Made by a program: the position numbers and the translations under genes. A stretch of 64,000 bases of DNA from Skeletonema tropicum. Its lineage: Eukaryota; Bacillariophyta; Thalassiosirophyceae; Thalassiosirales; Thalassiosiraceae. Positions 29,554-39,348 of this stretch are shown piece by piece. Numbering within the stretch: the first letter of the stretch is position 1; every line of letters starts with the position of its first letter. Below the pieces are notes generated by a model. The model was not told where the DNA came from and made no database searches. It was given only the letters and a program-made list of their open reading frames with translations. The stretch covers positions 1 to 64,000 of the forward strand of contig JAWZXG010000041.1 of the NCBI GenBank assembly GCA_037178625.1, given 5' to 3'.

Positions 29554-29798
29554 TCTTAATCACTGTAGATGATACAGGACAAGAGAGTTGCGTAGTAATA
29601 GCAGGTTGTGTTCTTCTACGGAGAAGACAGCACGTTGTCGACAAACGACGTCTTTATGTTTATTTTTCTTTCCTTTATTGTGAGAAGAACGATGGAATCG
29701 CTCCTAACGCAATCTCTATCTACATAGACCGTATGTTACCCCTAACATACCATAACTGTAAGAATCCGTAAATACACGAAATATCATTTCCTGTGTCA
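29554..29798 (-). repeat. 5' LTR of copia B
   Basis: 245 bp; the 280-bp leader 29274-29553 separates it from the ORF. Flanked on the right by the target copy CAAAG (29799-29803). Confidence 0.95.
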
Positions 29799-29803
29799 CA
29801 AAG

Positions 29804-30878
29804 CAAGTTTGATAGTTGCCTATTTATTGGGAAGAAAGTTATTGCTGTCGCTTACGTTGATGATATCCTCTTTTGGGCTAAGGATGACGCTGATATTACA
29901 AGTGTTATGGTACAACTTCGCGAGAGTGGTCTTCTTTTGGAAAAGGAATCCGATGCAGCTGGCTTTCTTGGCGTTGATATTCAAGTGCTTGAGAAAGATG
30001 CTGATGGTCGTGCTACCAAGTTGGAACTTACTCAGACTGGTCTCATTGATCGCATCATCACTAATCTTGGTTTGGATGGTGGTCCTGAAGGTAACAAGTC
30101 TGTCCCCGCTGGTACCAAGCCACTGCCGAAAGATGCTGACGGTGATCCTTGCATTGAACATTTTAATGTGGCTGCTGTTGTTGGTCAATTGCTCTATCTT
30201 TCTGGCCACACACGTCCTGAAATTGCCTATGCCGTGAACAGTTGCGCTAGGTACATGTTCTGCCCTAAGCGTTCTCATGAACTGGCTCTCAAGCAGATTG
30301 GTCGCTATCTTCGCAAGACAAGAAACAAAGGTTTGATTCTTGAACCTACTGCAAATGTTTTGGAAATCAATGCCTATCCTGATGCTGATTTTGCCGGTAT
30401 GTATGGTGTTGAGCGTCCGGATGATCCTGCTTGTGTCAAGAGCAGAACTGGTTTTGTTATTACAGTCGCAAACTGTCCTGTACTGTGGAAGTCTTCACTC
30501 CAAACTAAGACTGCTTTGTCTACAATGGAAGCTGAGATTTCTGCTTTGGCTCACTGTTGTCGCGAGCTGTTCCCTATCATGGATCTGGCTTCACATCTGG
30601 CTGAATATTACGAGTTGGATTCTGCTACTACAAAGATGAATGTTACTGTCCACGAGGACAATAGCTCGGCGCTAATCTTTGCCAAGCTTATTCCTCCTGA
30701 ATACACACCTCGGTCGAAGTTCTTTCACTTGGAGACGGTTTGGTTCCGCGAAGAAATTGTGAAGCGTGGGATTCAGTTGGTCAAGATTGATACGAAAGAG
30801 CAGATTGGTGATATCTTTACAAAAGGTCTTACGAGGGTTCCCTTTGAGTATCTTCGCTACAAATTGTGTGGGTGGTGA
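29804..30878 (+). pseudogene. Copia C reverse transcriptase C-terminal piece and RNase H
   Basis: Continues the RT of element C after copia B: KFDSCLFIG, then the catalytic YVDD (GAT at 29859). RNase H follows with its acidic residues in YPDADFAG, STMEAEISAL, HEDNSSAL and IGDIFTKGL. It ends at a stop at 30876-30878. Unlike A and B this element keeps a full RNase H. The open frame starts upstream only because it reads out of the B LTR. All of the enzyme from here to the stop is intact. Confidence 0.92.
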
Positions 30879-31059
30879 CACCCTTTGATGTTTATTATCG
30901 TTGCGAGTCAGTGGCATGGTTCGATGCTCACTGATTCGAGAAGGAGTGTTGAGGTTGCCTAGTTGTGGCTCGCCTTCCTATTTTAGGTTTACATGTTTCT
31001 GTCAATTGAGTGAGTTTCCGTATATGGTTCTCACTCACATCATCTAACGCAAGAGCTGC
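30879..31059 (+). repeat. Copia C polypurine tract and first part of 3' LTR
   Basis: GAGAAGGAG (30938-30946) followed by TGTTGAGGTTGCC is the classic purine tract/LTR junction, so the LTR starts at 30947. It is cut by H2 at 31059 and appears to continue at 43222. Confidence 0.75.
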
Positions 31060-31595
31060 GCTATAAACAGGGGCGCGCAGAATGGTGCGATAGTAGTGGC
31101 GTGCAGCGGTGTATGTGGCGGGTTCAGCGCGGGCCCTCGGGGCCTGTAAAGTATTGTGTCGTCATCTTGCTCTGTTGGCCATTTGCCGTGTGGCTTGTCA
31201 GTAGTCTTTATACAACGGAATTCGGCTATAAAGTTGCTCTGCAATGACGTTGGCCTTAATTGGTATAATTGTGCTGTGCACAATTTTACCAATTAGTCTC
31301 TTTACAATAGAATACGGCTATAAAGTTGCTCTGCAATGACGTTGTCTTTAATTGTGTTAGAATTGTGAAAATCATCTATCTGTCCATCGGCACTAGTATT
31401 TGTGTAGGGATTTGAGAGAAGATTGCAGTGCGCCTGATCAAATTATATATAATTGTGCTGTGCACACTTATACCAATTAGTACATTGTCCGGCAGTCATT
31501 CGTCGTCTCAACTGTTTGTTTTCGGATCAGCTGTTTAGTTGCGCTTAGTGTTCACTGTTGTGCATCTCTTTCACTTTCAACTCATCCACTCGATT
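31060..31595 (+). promoter_or_regulatory. H2 5' terminal region
   Basis: About 535 bp without a gene. Contains the inner terminal repeat, two copies (31202-31251 and 31300-31345) of the TACAA...GGCTATAAAGTTGC...AATGACGT block shared with H1, and palindromes at 31263-31289 and 31447-31473. It reappears, inverted, at the right edge of the window in H3. Confidence 0.55.
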
Positions 31596-31997
31596 CTATC
31601 GTTTCAGTGCGAGTTTTTTATTCCCTCTTTTCCATGTTGGTGCCGGCATGTTATAGTTCACCTCTGTATATAGTATTGAGCCTGGTACCATAGTGTTCGT
31701 CCTGTCTGTCTCAGTTTGTCCCATCATTGCAGCATAATTGGTTCTATGTCTCCCCATATCTTTTATGTAGTCTGTTATGATGGATTCAATTGTGTCCTTC
31801 TCTTGTTCTGTTTGTGCACCTCCCAAGATTCTATCTACTGCTAGTTTCGCTCTCTCTATGCTTCCCTCGCTCAGTTGCAGCAGTCTTGTTGCTATTCCAA
31901 TTCCTCTGTCATTGTTTTGCAGCTTTAGTTGTTGCCGTAAACTTTCGACATCGTTTTTAAACGCGCTGTTTGATAGCTTAGTTGATCGTTCCATCAT
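31596..31997 (-). CDS. Hypothetical 133-aa helical protein in H2
   Basis: A short intact ORF starting with two methionines (MMERSTKL). Most of it looks helical and charged (ESLRQQLKLQNNDRG, TEQEKDTIESIITDYIKDMG), with a basic C-terminus (KRGNKKLALKR). I do not recognise it. It is transcribed toward the H2 5' end, like the 1177-aa gene further right, and both are missing from H3 except for its last codons, so they may form one captured module. It could also be a terminal exon of that longer gene. Confidence 0.45.
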   Translation of the reverse strand: MMERSTKLSNSAFKNDVESLRQQLKLQNNDRGIGIATRLLQLSEGSIERAKLAVDRILGGAQTEQEKDTIESIITDYIKDMGRHRTNYAAMMGQTETDRTNTMVPGSILYTEVNYNMPAPTWKRGNKKLALKR

Positions 31998-32241
31998 ATT
32001 CAGTGAGAGTATCGTAGTGAAATAACTTGCCCCAATTTGGTTCTCATCAGTGGTTTCTCAAGCGATTGTGTTTGTGGCTATTTTCTCGTAATTACATATT
32101 TCTTGTGTTCGTCGCCGAACTGATACACATGACCACAGATTCTTTTCTATTACACATAACTAAATACTCCATAACATAGACAGCTTTCAGCTGTCTCTCT
32201 CTAGACATCTCTCTTTGTTTTGTCGATGCTTCATCATTTCA

Positions 32242-33111
32242 ATGGTGTATATTAGATCGAGGGACGTTCGTTCATCTCGTATCGTTGTGAATCGCCCTAT
32301 ACCAAGGACTAAGGTCTTGTCCTTGTTTGACAATTACAGTGCATCATTTTGTGAGTTGCATGCTTGTAGTAGTAGCTCTTGCATATCGGTTGATGTGTTG
32401 GACGAAACCATCGTCTCACAGTTGTTTGGTTCCGATCAACGCTCTCTTGCATCGTTTCGGCTTGTAGGCGGCGTTTTGCTTCGATCGTCTTTGGCTGCTA
32501 AGCTGTTGAGCAAATGTGATGTTCTGTTCGACTTATCAATATGGTATTTTTGGGATTTGGTTGTGATGCAATCAGGGTGGTCGTTATTGGACGTCACAGA
32601 GCTCAACGCTTGTCTCGGCTGCGCCGATGTTCTTTATTTGGGGTTAGTTCGTTTTCTTCCATCCCAGCTGTGCAACCAACGATGTGTTTCAAGCCATTCC
32701 CCATGCACATCTTCTTTGTGCACTATTCGCTGCGAGAGACTGTTCTCTGTCGATGTAGCTTATGGATTGTGCTCCGACATCAGCTTGTTGCTTTCACGGA
32801 AAGCTCTTGTCATGAAATCCGTCGCTGGGCCAGACAATTTCTCTATTAGAGAACTGGGTCAACTCCAGTACCAATTAGATCTCCTGAATCGTATGATTGA
32901 ATGCAGACGTCCCATTTCAGAGACTTTTATGTTTTGCATGGATATCAACGCCCTTTTGGTGTCCAAGCGTGGTTTGTTGGACCGCGATTTTGACGTGTTC
33001 AATTTGTCTCATATGTCAGAGCTTCTTGCTGACGAAGTCTTCAACAGCGTTCTTCTCAAGGTTTATTGTTTGAATTTCGAGCAGTTATCCGCTGATATTG
33101 TCGTGGACTAG
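32242..33111 (+). CDS. Hypothetical 289-aa protein in H2
   Basis: ATG 32242 gives 289 aa. An upstream TTG extends the frame nine codons without support. No long frame exists on the opposite strand here, which argues that it is coding. It is rich in Leu, Ser, Val and Cys, has a basic N-terminus (VYIRSRDVRSSRIVVNRP) and a Cys-rich middle (CNQRCVSSHSPCTSSLC), and a plausible helical C-terminal half. I see no transmembrane segment of clear length and recognise no family. It lies between two minus-strand genes within the H2-only cluster, with a 27-bp palindrome 24 bp after the stop. Confidence 0.5.
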   Translation: MVYIRSRDVRSSRIVVNRPIPRTKVLSLFDNYSASFCELHACSSSSCISVDVLDETIVSQLFGSDQRSLASFRLVGGVLLRSSLAAKLLSKCDVLFDLSIWYFWDLVVMQSGWSLLDVTELNACLGCADVLYLGLVRFLPSQLCNQRCVSSHSPCTSSLCTIRCERLFSVDVAYGLCSDISLLLSRKALVMKSVAGPDNFSIRELGQLQYQLDLLNRMIECRRPISETFMFCMDINALLVSKRGLLDRDFDVFNLSHMSELLADEVFNSVLLKVYCLNFEQLSADIVVD

Positions 33112-33327
33112 TCTGATGTATCGTGTATCAATTTCTATAATTGTGCATTGCACAGTTTTACTAATTGGGCGAAGTTCTTATGTTATGGTTCTTAGTTTTG
33201 TTACTTTTTATGGTTGACCAATTGTCTCGTGTTTCATCAACCCTTTCCGTCGTTATAGCCTGTTGTTGGTCGTCGGTCAAGCTTTCGTTGTCTCTCCTTG
33301 TTATGCTCCCCATTCCCCTGTTGTTAG

Positions 33328-36300
33328 CTATTCTTCTGTCTCATTTGGTACCATCCACCTGTAATTTGCGTTGTTTGTTGTTCTCTTAGCGCCGTCGACT
33401 GATGGTTCTCCGTAGATGTAAATTGTGTTGTAAGGATCGACGACAGTGTCACCTTTCTTGCCGCTCACGTTGAACACTCTCTTATATTCCTCTCCGTTTT
33501 TTCTGTGCAAAAAGACGATTGACTTGTTCATTTCCTTCACGATCTGCGTAATAGCTGTCTTCAAAGGTAAGCCAAACAAGTTCTTTGCCCACTTCTCAGC
33601 CATCTGTTGCTCCTTCGTAGTCAACCCAATACGTTTGTTCGTTTTGTGCTTTTTCTTCCTTCCTCTCCATTTCATGTTACTCCACGCGAGGTTGATGACG
33701 TCAAAGAATCCAGTTTGGTCGTACTGTTTTCCTACCTCATATCCTTCTACTGCTTCGAATGTTGTTTCGGTTCTTGCCACGACATCGTCACTTTCAATCA
33801 TCTCATCTATATCAGCTTCTGCTTCTGGAAGTGTAGGGAACAATTCATCAATGATTGCTTTTGCAATGTTTGTCATTAATCCTTCTCCCAAGATATCTTT
33901 ACCAACTTTATTCTGTGCTGCTTTCACGGCTCTAGCTCTCAATTCATCCTTGCTCTCTCGTCCGTGGAGTTCGTGCTGCGTCGTATTGCCTGACTGTTGC
34001 GACACGATCGTTTTACTGGCACAATCATTGGTGCGTTGCTTTTTCGAATTTGTCTCCTCTGTATCAGTTGTTGATCCATTTTTGTCTTTACTTTGATGCT
34101 TCTCCGACTTCCTCTTCTTACTCTCCTTTCTTTTGCTTGGCTTTCCCTCCTTGGTAGCAGCAGGTTTCGTTGGAAGTGTGTACGTACGGATGAGCTTGCC
34201 CTTAAGTTGCGCAGTCCCTCTGATCAAGTCGCCCAGCTGCGTTAGCGATAACAACGATCCTGTCATTTGAAAGTCACTCGGTGATTCGATTCTAGATGTG
34301 ACCGTTTCATTCCCAATCTTTAGAACCTTCATCAACTGACTTGATGTTTTCACTGAGTCGCTTGTCGTTTTGAATCGCTTGTCTTTTCCGAAGAAGAGGT
34401 CTTGGAGCTTTCTCGGATTGCCTCTCTCTTTCTCTGCGGATCGAACCACATTCCAACAAAAGATGTGGCAAATGAGCTCTACTAGTGTCATATCACCAGG
34501 AGCTGTTACGATGGTCATCACATCTCTACCCTTAGTCGGTATCTTGCTTTGTCTTTTGGTTGAACTTGCACCTGTCTCATTCGTCACTCTGACCGCCTCA
34601 ATGACGTTACTTGCCAATTGCTCTTTATCGAGACGTGAAGTCTTGTCCTTGTCTTTCTTTCTTACCAAGAATTCTCTGATAGCTTCACCGACCAAATCCT
34701 GGTTGTCTTCTCTCAATAGGTCTTCACTAACTTGGATGTCTTCAGGGGTAGAAGCAATGAGTTGCATGTACTCGTGTAATAGATTCATTGTCACCATGAA
34801 GTTTAGTGCCGCGATATTCACATCTCTCTCTGTGCCTTCATCTTCCTTCAGCGTCTTCAGGACAACTGCGATCTCTTTTGCTGCCATACTAATCAATCCG
34901 AAACTTTTCGCTTGATTTCAATGAATAGATACTTGTTAGTCAAGGTACAACGAGCACAAGTTTACGAATGAAATGATACCAAGCTTGTTCTTACCAATAC
35001 TCAATCTCAAATCATTCGCCATATCTTTGGTTTGCGACATGATGCTGAAGGCATTTAAAGTTTGATCAAGCAAGGCATCTGCGTTGAACAGTTTGGCAGA
35101 CTCGACTGTGTAGACCAACGCTGCAGTACTTGTCGCCATGATCCCTTCAACTGACCTGTCCCATAGTTTAGGCGTGTCATTGTATTTTCCATCAGTATCA
35201 TCCTTGGGTATCACAATCGTGTTCACTCCTGATCTTGGCATAATAATTCCGCCTGCCAACATTGCGCTTATCTGCTTTGAGGTAAATAGCTGCATTCCAT
35301 CAGTTTCAAGCAATGACTGTACCGCTACCGCGAGTGGGAAAAATCTGGCCATGCTGTGCTCAACAGTCATCGGGTAGTTCCCTGTAGAACCGAAGTTGTC
35401 CATATTACACTTGACAGGCAATTTGAGTACATCATTTGGTCCTCCACCATCAACTCTGAGCTGCACTTCGTTTTGGCACGTCTCGTATTCACGCATTGGA
35501 TTCTCGTAGTATTGAGTGAGCGGCTCTTCGGTGAAACTTGGGTCATCTTCAAACTCTTCAAGTGTCCTTGCCGTTCGCGCTCTCAGCCCCTTTATGGTCA
35601 AAACTTTACCTTTGCTGACTATCTTACCGTTAGTACCAACTTCCTTCTCAGTCCAATCCTCATGGTCTCTTCTCACAGAATTATGCTTAGTTAAGCCTCT
35701 GTATATATTTAGTACTGTTGATCCAAGCTTCCTTTTGCTCACGTTCTTGCTTTTCTCGGCTAGAAGAGTTTCCGCGAGGTGAGGCGCGGGGAAAGATTCG
35801 GTAGCAGTCCTTGATGCTACTGTAATGTGAGCGTCGAAGGGGTGGCTCAATATTGCATCACTGTCCGATTTTTTCAATTTCTCAAGAGCATTCTCCATGG
35901 CGTCATGTTCGTTATCTTCAATTCCTACGAATGAATTGGTCAAGAACGTCGGATCTCCGGGATTGCTTGGCTTGAAGAAGTAGCCTGACTCTCTCTTCAC
36001 TTTGCATCGCAGCAGAGCTGCCAATAATGCTATCAAGCGGTGGTTGCCTTCAACAGCTGTGACATAGAATTTCAATGAAGCAGTGAAGGAAGTGTAGAAA
36101 TGACCAAATCCCTCGATACCATCTTGGACTGCCACATTGACTTCATTTTGACTTTCATCTAGCCAATGGTGCTTTCTTGCAGTGCTCAAAAGCTTTCGTT
36201 GACCTTCGACTGTTGTCACATTAGCAGTTAATGCCTCTGATATTTCTCTTTTCGTTTCATCTGTGCCACTACCATCATCTCCGTTGAGTACGTCGATTAA

Positions 36301-37271
36301 GTGTGATAGCTCTGGAACATACGTGAATGGCAATCCGTAAGCCACACTAGTCCTCGCTTCTTCACTGGATGCAATCAATGACATATGAGTTGCATTGACT
36401 GGTTCTGTCTTCTCCTGTTATTAATGTGGAGTAGCATCAATCAAGTGTTAGTTGTGAGTTCAGCAACGGATCTATAAATCAATATTCGTATAATCGCACA
36501 GTGAGCAATTATACAAATCAAGTAGCATGATGTAGTTTGGCTGCAGCAATCGATCGACGAATCAATATTACCAAAATTGTACAGTGATCAAATTTACAAA
36601 TTCGTTCTGTGCAACATCGCAATCGATCAACGAATCAACATTTCCAAATTTGTACAGTGATCAATTTTACAAAATGGTTCGTTGCGCAGATTCAACAAAA
36701 GTAAACTCACGCAATCTTCCGCGGAATCATCCTCCGCTGCTTTCTTGCTGAAGTGTAAGTGTATCTGACTGTCGTTCATTTCTTTGTTGTCGCCGGATTT
36801 ACCCGTAGCCACCAGTTTCAATAGCCCGAGTATCTTCTCTTGCTGTGGTACCGCTTGATTTACATTCTCCGCTACCAATTTGCCTTCTTTATCCAAATGG
36901 GTGAAGCAAACGAAAACCGTAGCACTAATTTTTGTTGGCAGGCCCGTATTTGTGCCTTTGATGTAATGCTCAGGTCGATCTTCCTCGACTTGCTGCGTAG
37001 TCGTTTCTGTACCTGCTGTTGGTTTGTCAGGGGTGATAACGTTGTTGGTGGTTGGTCTGGTGACAGCCTCGGCAGTATGATCGGTAGGTGTGTTATTCTT
37101 TCCGGGGGTGTTCATCTGGTTGTCCGGCGGACTCGTTGTCTCCTTTAACGTGCTTTTTGCGTCCACAGCTTCAGCTGCAGATTCAACCGCAGATTCAGTT
37201 GCATCTGTAGCTTCAGGTGAGTTCATGGTGTCGTCGTTATCGTGTTCAGTTGGATGTTGTTTGTCGGTCAT
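33328..37271 (-). CDS. Unrecognised 1177-aa protein, three exons, H2-specific
   Basis: Minus-strand exons 37271-36711, 36414-34995 and 34880-33328 fit at phases 0 and 1. Donors are GTGAGT and GTAAGA; the second intron has a CTAAC branch-like site. Alternative splicing at the second intron (donor TT|GTACCT) also keeps frame. The N-terminus is Thr/Glu/Asp rich and disordered. The middle exon encodes a folded-looking region (YGLPFTYVPELSHLID, HSMARFFPLAVAVQSLL, ISAMLAGGIIMP). The last exon has a long Lys-rich segment (KRKESKKRKSEK) and a C-terminal domain with WRGRKKKHKTNKR, which suggests nuclear location or nucleic-acid binding. I recognise no family. The whole gene is absent from H3. Confidence 0.6.
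36415..36710 (-). other. Intron 1 of the 1177-aa gene, with three 27-bp palindromes
   Basis: A 296-bp GT-AG intron (GTGAGT...AACAG), phase 0. It contains three successive palindromes at 36488-36514, 36570-36596 and 36644-36670, each with arms like GTAAAATTGTGCA and its complement. Confidence 0.7.
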
Positions 37272-38137
37272 GATTTGGTGGAGCGCTGTTGCGTTTTATG
37301 CGAGATCTGTGCGGCGGATTCGTTGGGTGCGGTGCTTTGCTCTGAATTACTTCCGGAACTTAAACTTGAAGTGTTGGGATTTTCCCCCCTCCTATCCCCG
37401 CTGAAATGCCCATTTTGATTGTCATTTAGATGCTATATCTTATGATTTAGATCTAAAAATCGCTTGATTTGTGCTAGAAAGGACTTTTCCAGGCTAATTA
37501 AGTCAGATTGTCGATGAGCTTCTTCGTTCTTTCCGGTGTGCATCCCCGTCACCATCTATTTTCTTCATTTTTTCTCTGAGTGACGTGGTAAACTTCGTTA
37601 CTTAAGGAATTAGTACACTTGATTCCAATCGTCTTACGTCACAAAGTACCAGAAGTCAGGTGTTGGCAAAATCCAATGAACAAAAAAGTATTTAAGTTCA
37701 TGCAGCAAGTACTCAGGTCGACATTGGCTCAATTACATTATCTGCCGAGTCGTCTATTGATGCAAGTCTAAATAGACGCCGACGTTGGTTGCCGACGTGT
37801 TTGCATTTGAATAACTGCCGATCTTTGGCCACGTACTGATCAATACGTCAGTTCTTAACTCCACGTCGACGTCTTGTGTTGAGCTGAATCTTTTTGTCGA
37901 CGTGTTGTCGATGTGTTGAACCACAAGATCTTGTGTTGCCGACGTAGCTTACGAAGGAACTCGTTTACTTCATGACGTGGTTGGTTATTGATTGCATTGT
38001 TCTCTGCTGATTATTGCGCTGGTGCGTTGGCGGCGGTTATGTAGGCAGTTTGTACGTTGTCGAGCCGTTCAACAGCTCTCATAAATTATGCATTGCATCA
38101 TTTACATCATCACATTTCTACATTGTCCGAATAAATA
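37272..38137. promoter_or_regulatory. Divergent promoter region between the 1177-aa and MBD genes of H2
   Basis: 866 bp without a supported ORF. Contains repeated GCCGACGT or GTCGACGT octamers (37778, 37791, 37865, 37896, 37938), the palindromes ACGTCGACGT (37863-37872) and CACAAGATCTTGTG (37922-37935). The part next to the MBD gene is conserved in H3 (62868 to about 63700). A regulatory role is inferred from position between divergent genes. Confidence 0.45.
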
Positions 38138-39348
38138 ATGAAGTTTGGCAACACAAATCCAGTTATATCCACCGTTGGTAGTAATGGTAAGGGCTTCCGT
38201 GCCGTGCGGAATCGGAGCAATGTCGATGCACGTCTTACTTCGTCAGGGGTCAAGACTGCCGCTAAACCGTCGGCTCCTGTCATTGCATTGAGCGTAACAG
38301 ACATCAATTGGCGTTTGGTGCGTACCGACGATCGTATCTTCTCGCTGCTAGCGTCTGTTGCATTAGGCGATGGGTTTGACGTTGCCAAGTTGGAGAAGGA
38401 ACAACTGCTCTTTTCTGCTCTTTCCGTCTTTGAAGTCGGGTCAATCAAGTACATCCTGAATGAACTGTCTGAACATTACCCGAATGTCCCAGTTGGTAAG
38501 ACTGATTCTACTGACAAAGATGATCTGGTGTCTGCAGCGGTCAACTTCTTAATGTTTGCCGCTATTGCTCAGAAAGGAGGTACAAGCCAAGCGCCGTACA
38601 CTTCAAATTGTGAGCATTTTTGGTAAGAGAGAAGGTTAACCTTCGTGTGGTTCAATGATTTTGGTATTTTTGTTCATTGTACCGTTTTACAAATTCTGTC
38701 TTTCCTTTTTACTTACAAGTTTTTTTTTCAACCTTCAACTTCACACCAGTGATGAGAACGGGAAACTTGTACTTGAAGACAAAACTCATTCGGGCTCCCG
38801 TGATCAACCTGTTCAAGATGATGATGAACCGGATTTGTCCGAGAAAGGTGCTGTCACGAAAAAGTCTAAACCGGTACCTGTCCGAGAGAAGGCCTCTCCT
38901 GATTCAACTATCATGTGAGTTTATTTTGTGTGCATGTGCACTGCCGCACTAAGTATCGCTTGCTTATTGAATCATTTTAGTATAATCGATCACTGAACAA
39001 TTTTACCTAATAAATAAATGCAACTGCCTTCTACATAGCGAGAATGAGTGGGTTGATTACACCCATTCAGATCTCTCGGATGGATGGAAAAGGAAGAGTA
39101 TCAAGCGTAAGTGCGGCAAATCCCGCGGAACTATTTACCACCATTACCTCTCCCCTGACAACAAAGTTTTCAAGAGGGAGAGGACGCCCGAATGCTGTGC
39201 CAGGAGTGCATGGTGCACCACTGCAATGTGTATTGCCTTGGTACAAATACGAAATGCGAACGTCGTGAGTGTAGGTTTGGGTACGGTACGGAGACAGAGT
39301 ACGGCAAGTGTGATACAGATGGGAAACCACTCAGCAAAGTATCGGTGA
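38138..39348 (+). CDS. Helitron accessory protein with C-terminal MBD-like domain (H2, 3' end rearranged)
   Basis: Exons 38138-38622, 38750-38914 and 39039-39348 join at phases 2 and 2 (donors GTAAGA, GTGAGT; acceptors CAG, TAG). Residues about 45-155 are the accessory domain shared with H1 (WRLVRTDDRIF, FEVGSIKYILNEL). A charged linker follows (DDDEPDLSEKG, KKSKPVPV). Residues 231-262 read DGWKRKSIKRKCGKSRG, then LSPDNKVFK, matching the start, strand core and end of methyl-CpG-binding domains (GW.R......GKS.G...YY.SP.GK.F.S). At 39175 the domain is fused out of frame to the truncated helicase, so the last ~57 residues are not native. It would bind DNA in the nucleus; methyl-CpG specificity is untested. 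Confidence 0.6.

Larger units (their letters stand above)
23759..29798 (-). mobile_element. Ty1/copia retrotransposon B, complete, 6040 bp, inverted
   Basis: LTRs 29554-29798 (5') and 23759-24003 (3') are identical by eye, with target duplication CAAAG at 23754-23758 and 29799-29803. Same length and structure as A, but inserted in the RT of copia C. The one LTR difference from A (TTAAGA versus TTTAGA) is present in both B LTRs, as expected from reverse transcription of a single template. Confidence 0.95.

Noticed and set aside
33446..34096. 216-aa plus-strand ORF
   Set aside because: Lies opposite the last exon of the 1177-aa gene, which has better composition and splice support.
34936..35000. 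Stop at the end of the middle exon of the 1177-aa gene taken as true protein end
   Set aside because: A GTAAGA donor just before, a CTAAC site and an in-phase acceptor join it to the next exon, so two separate genes are less likely.
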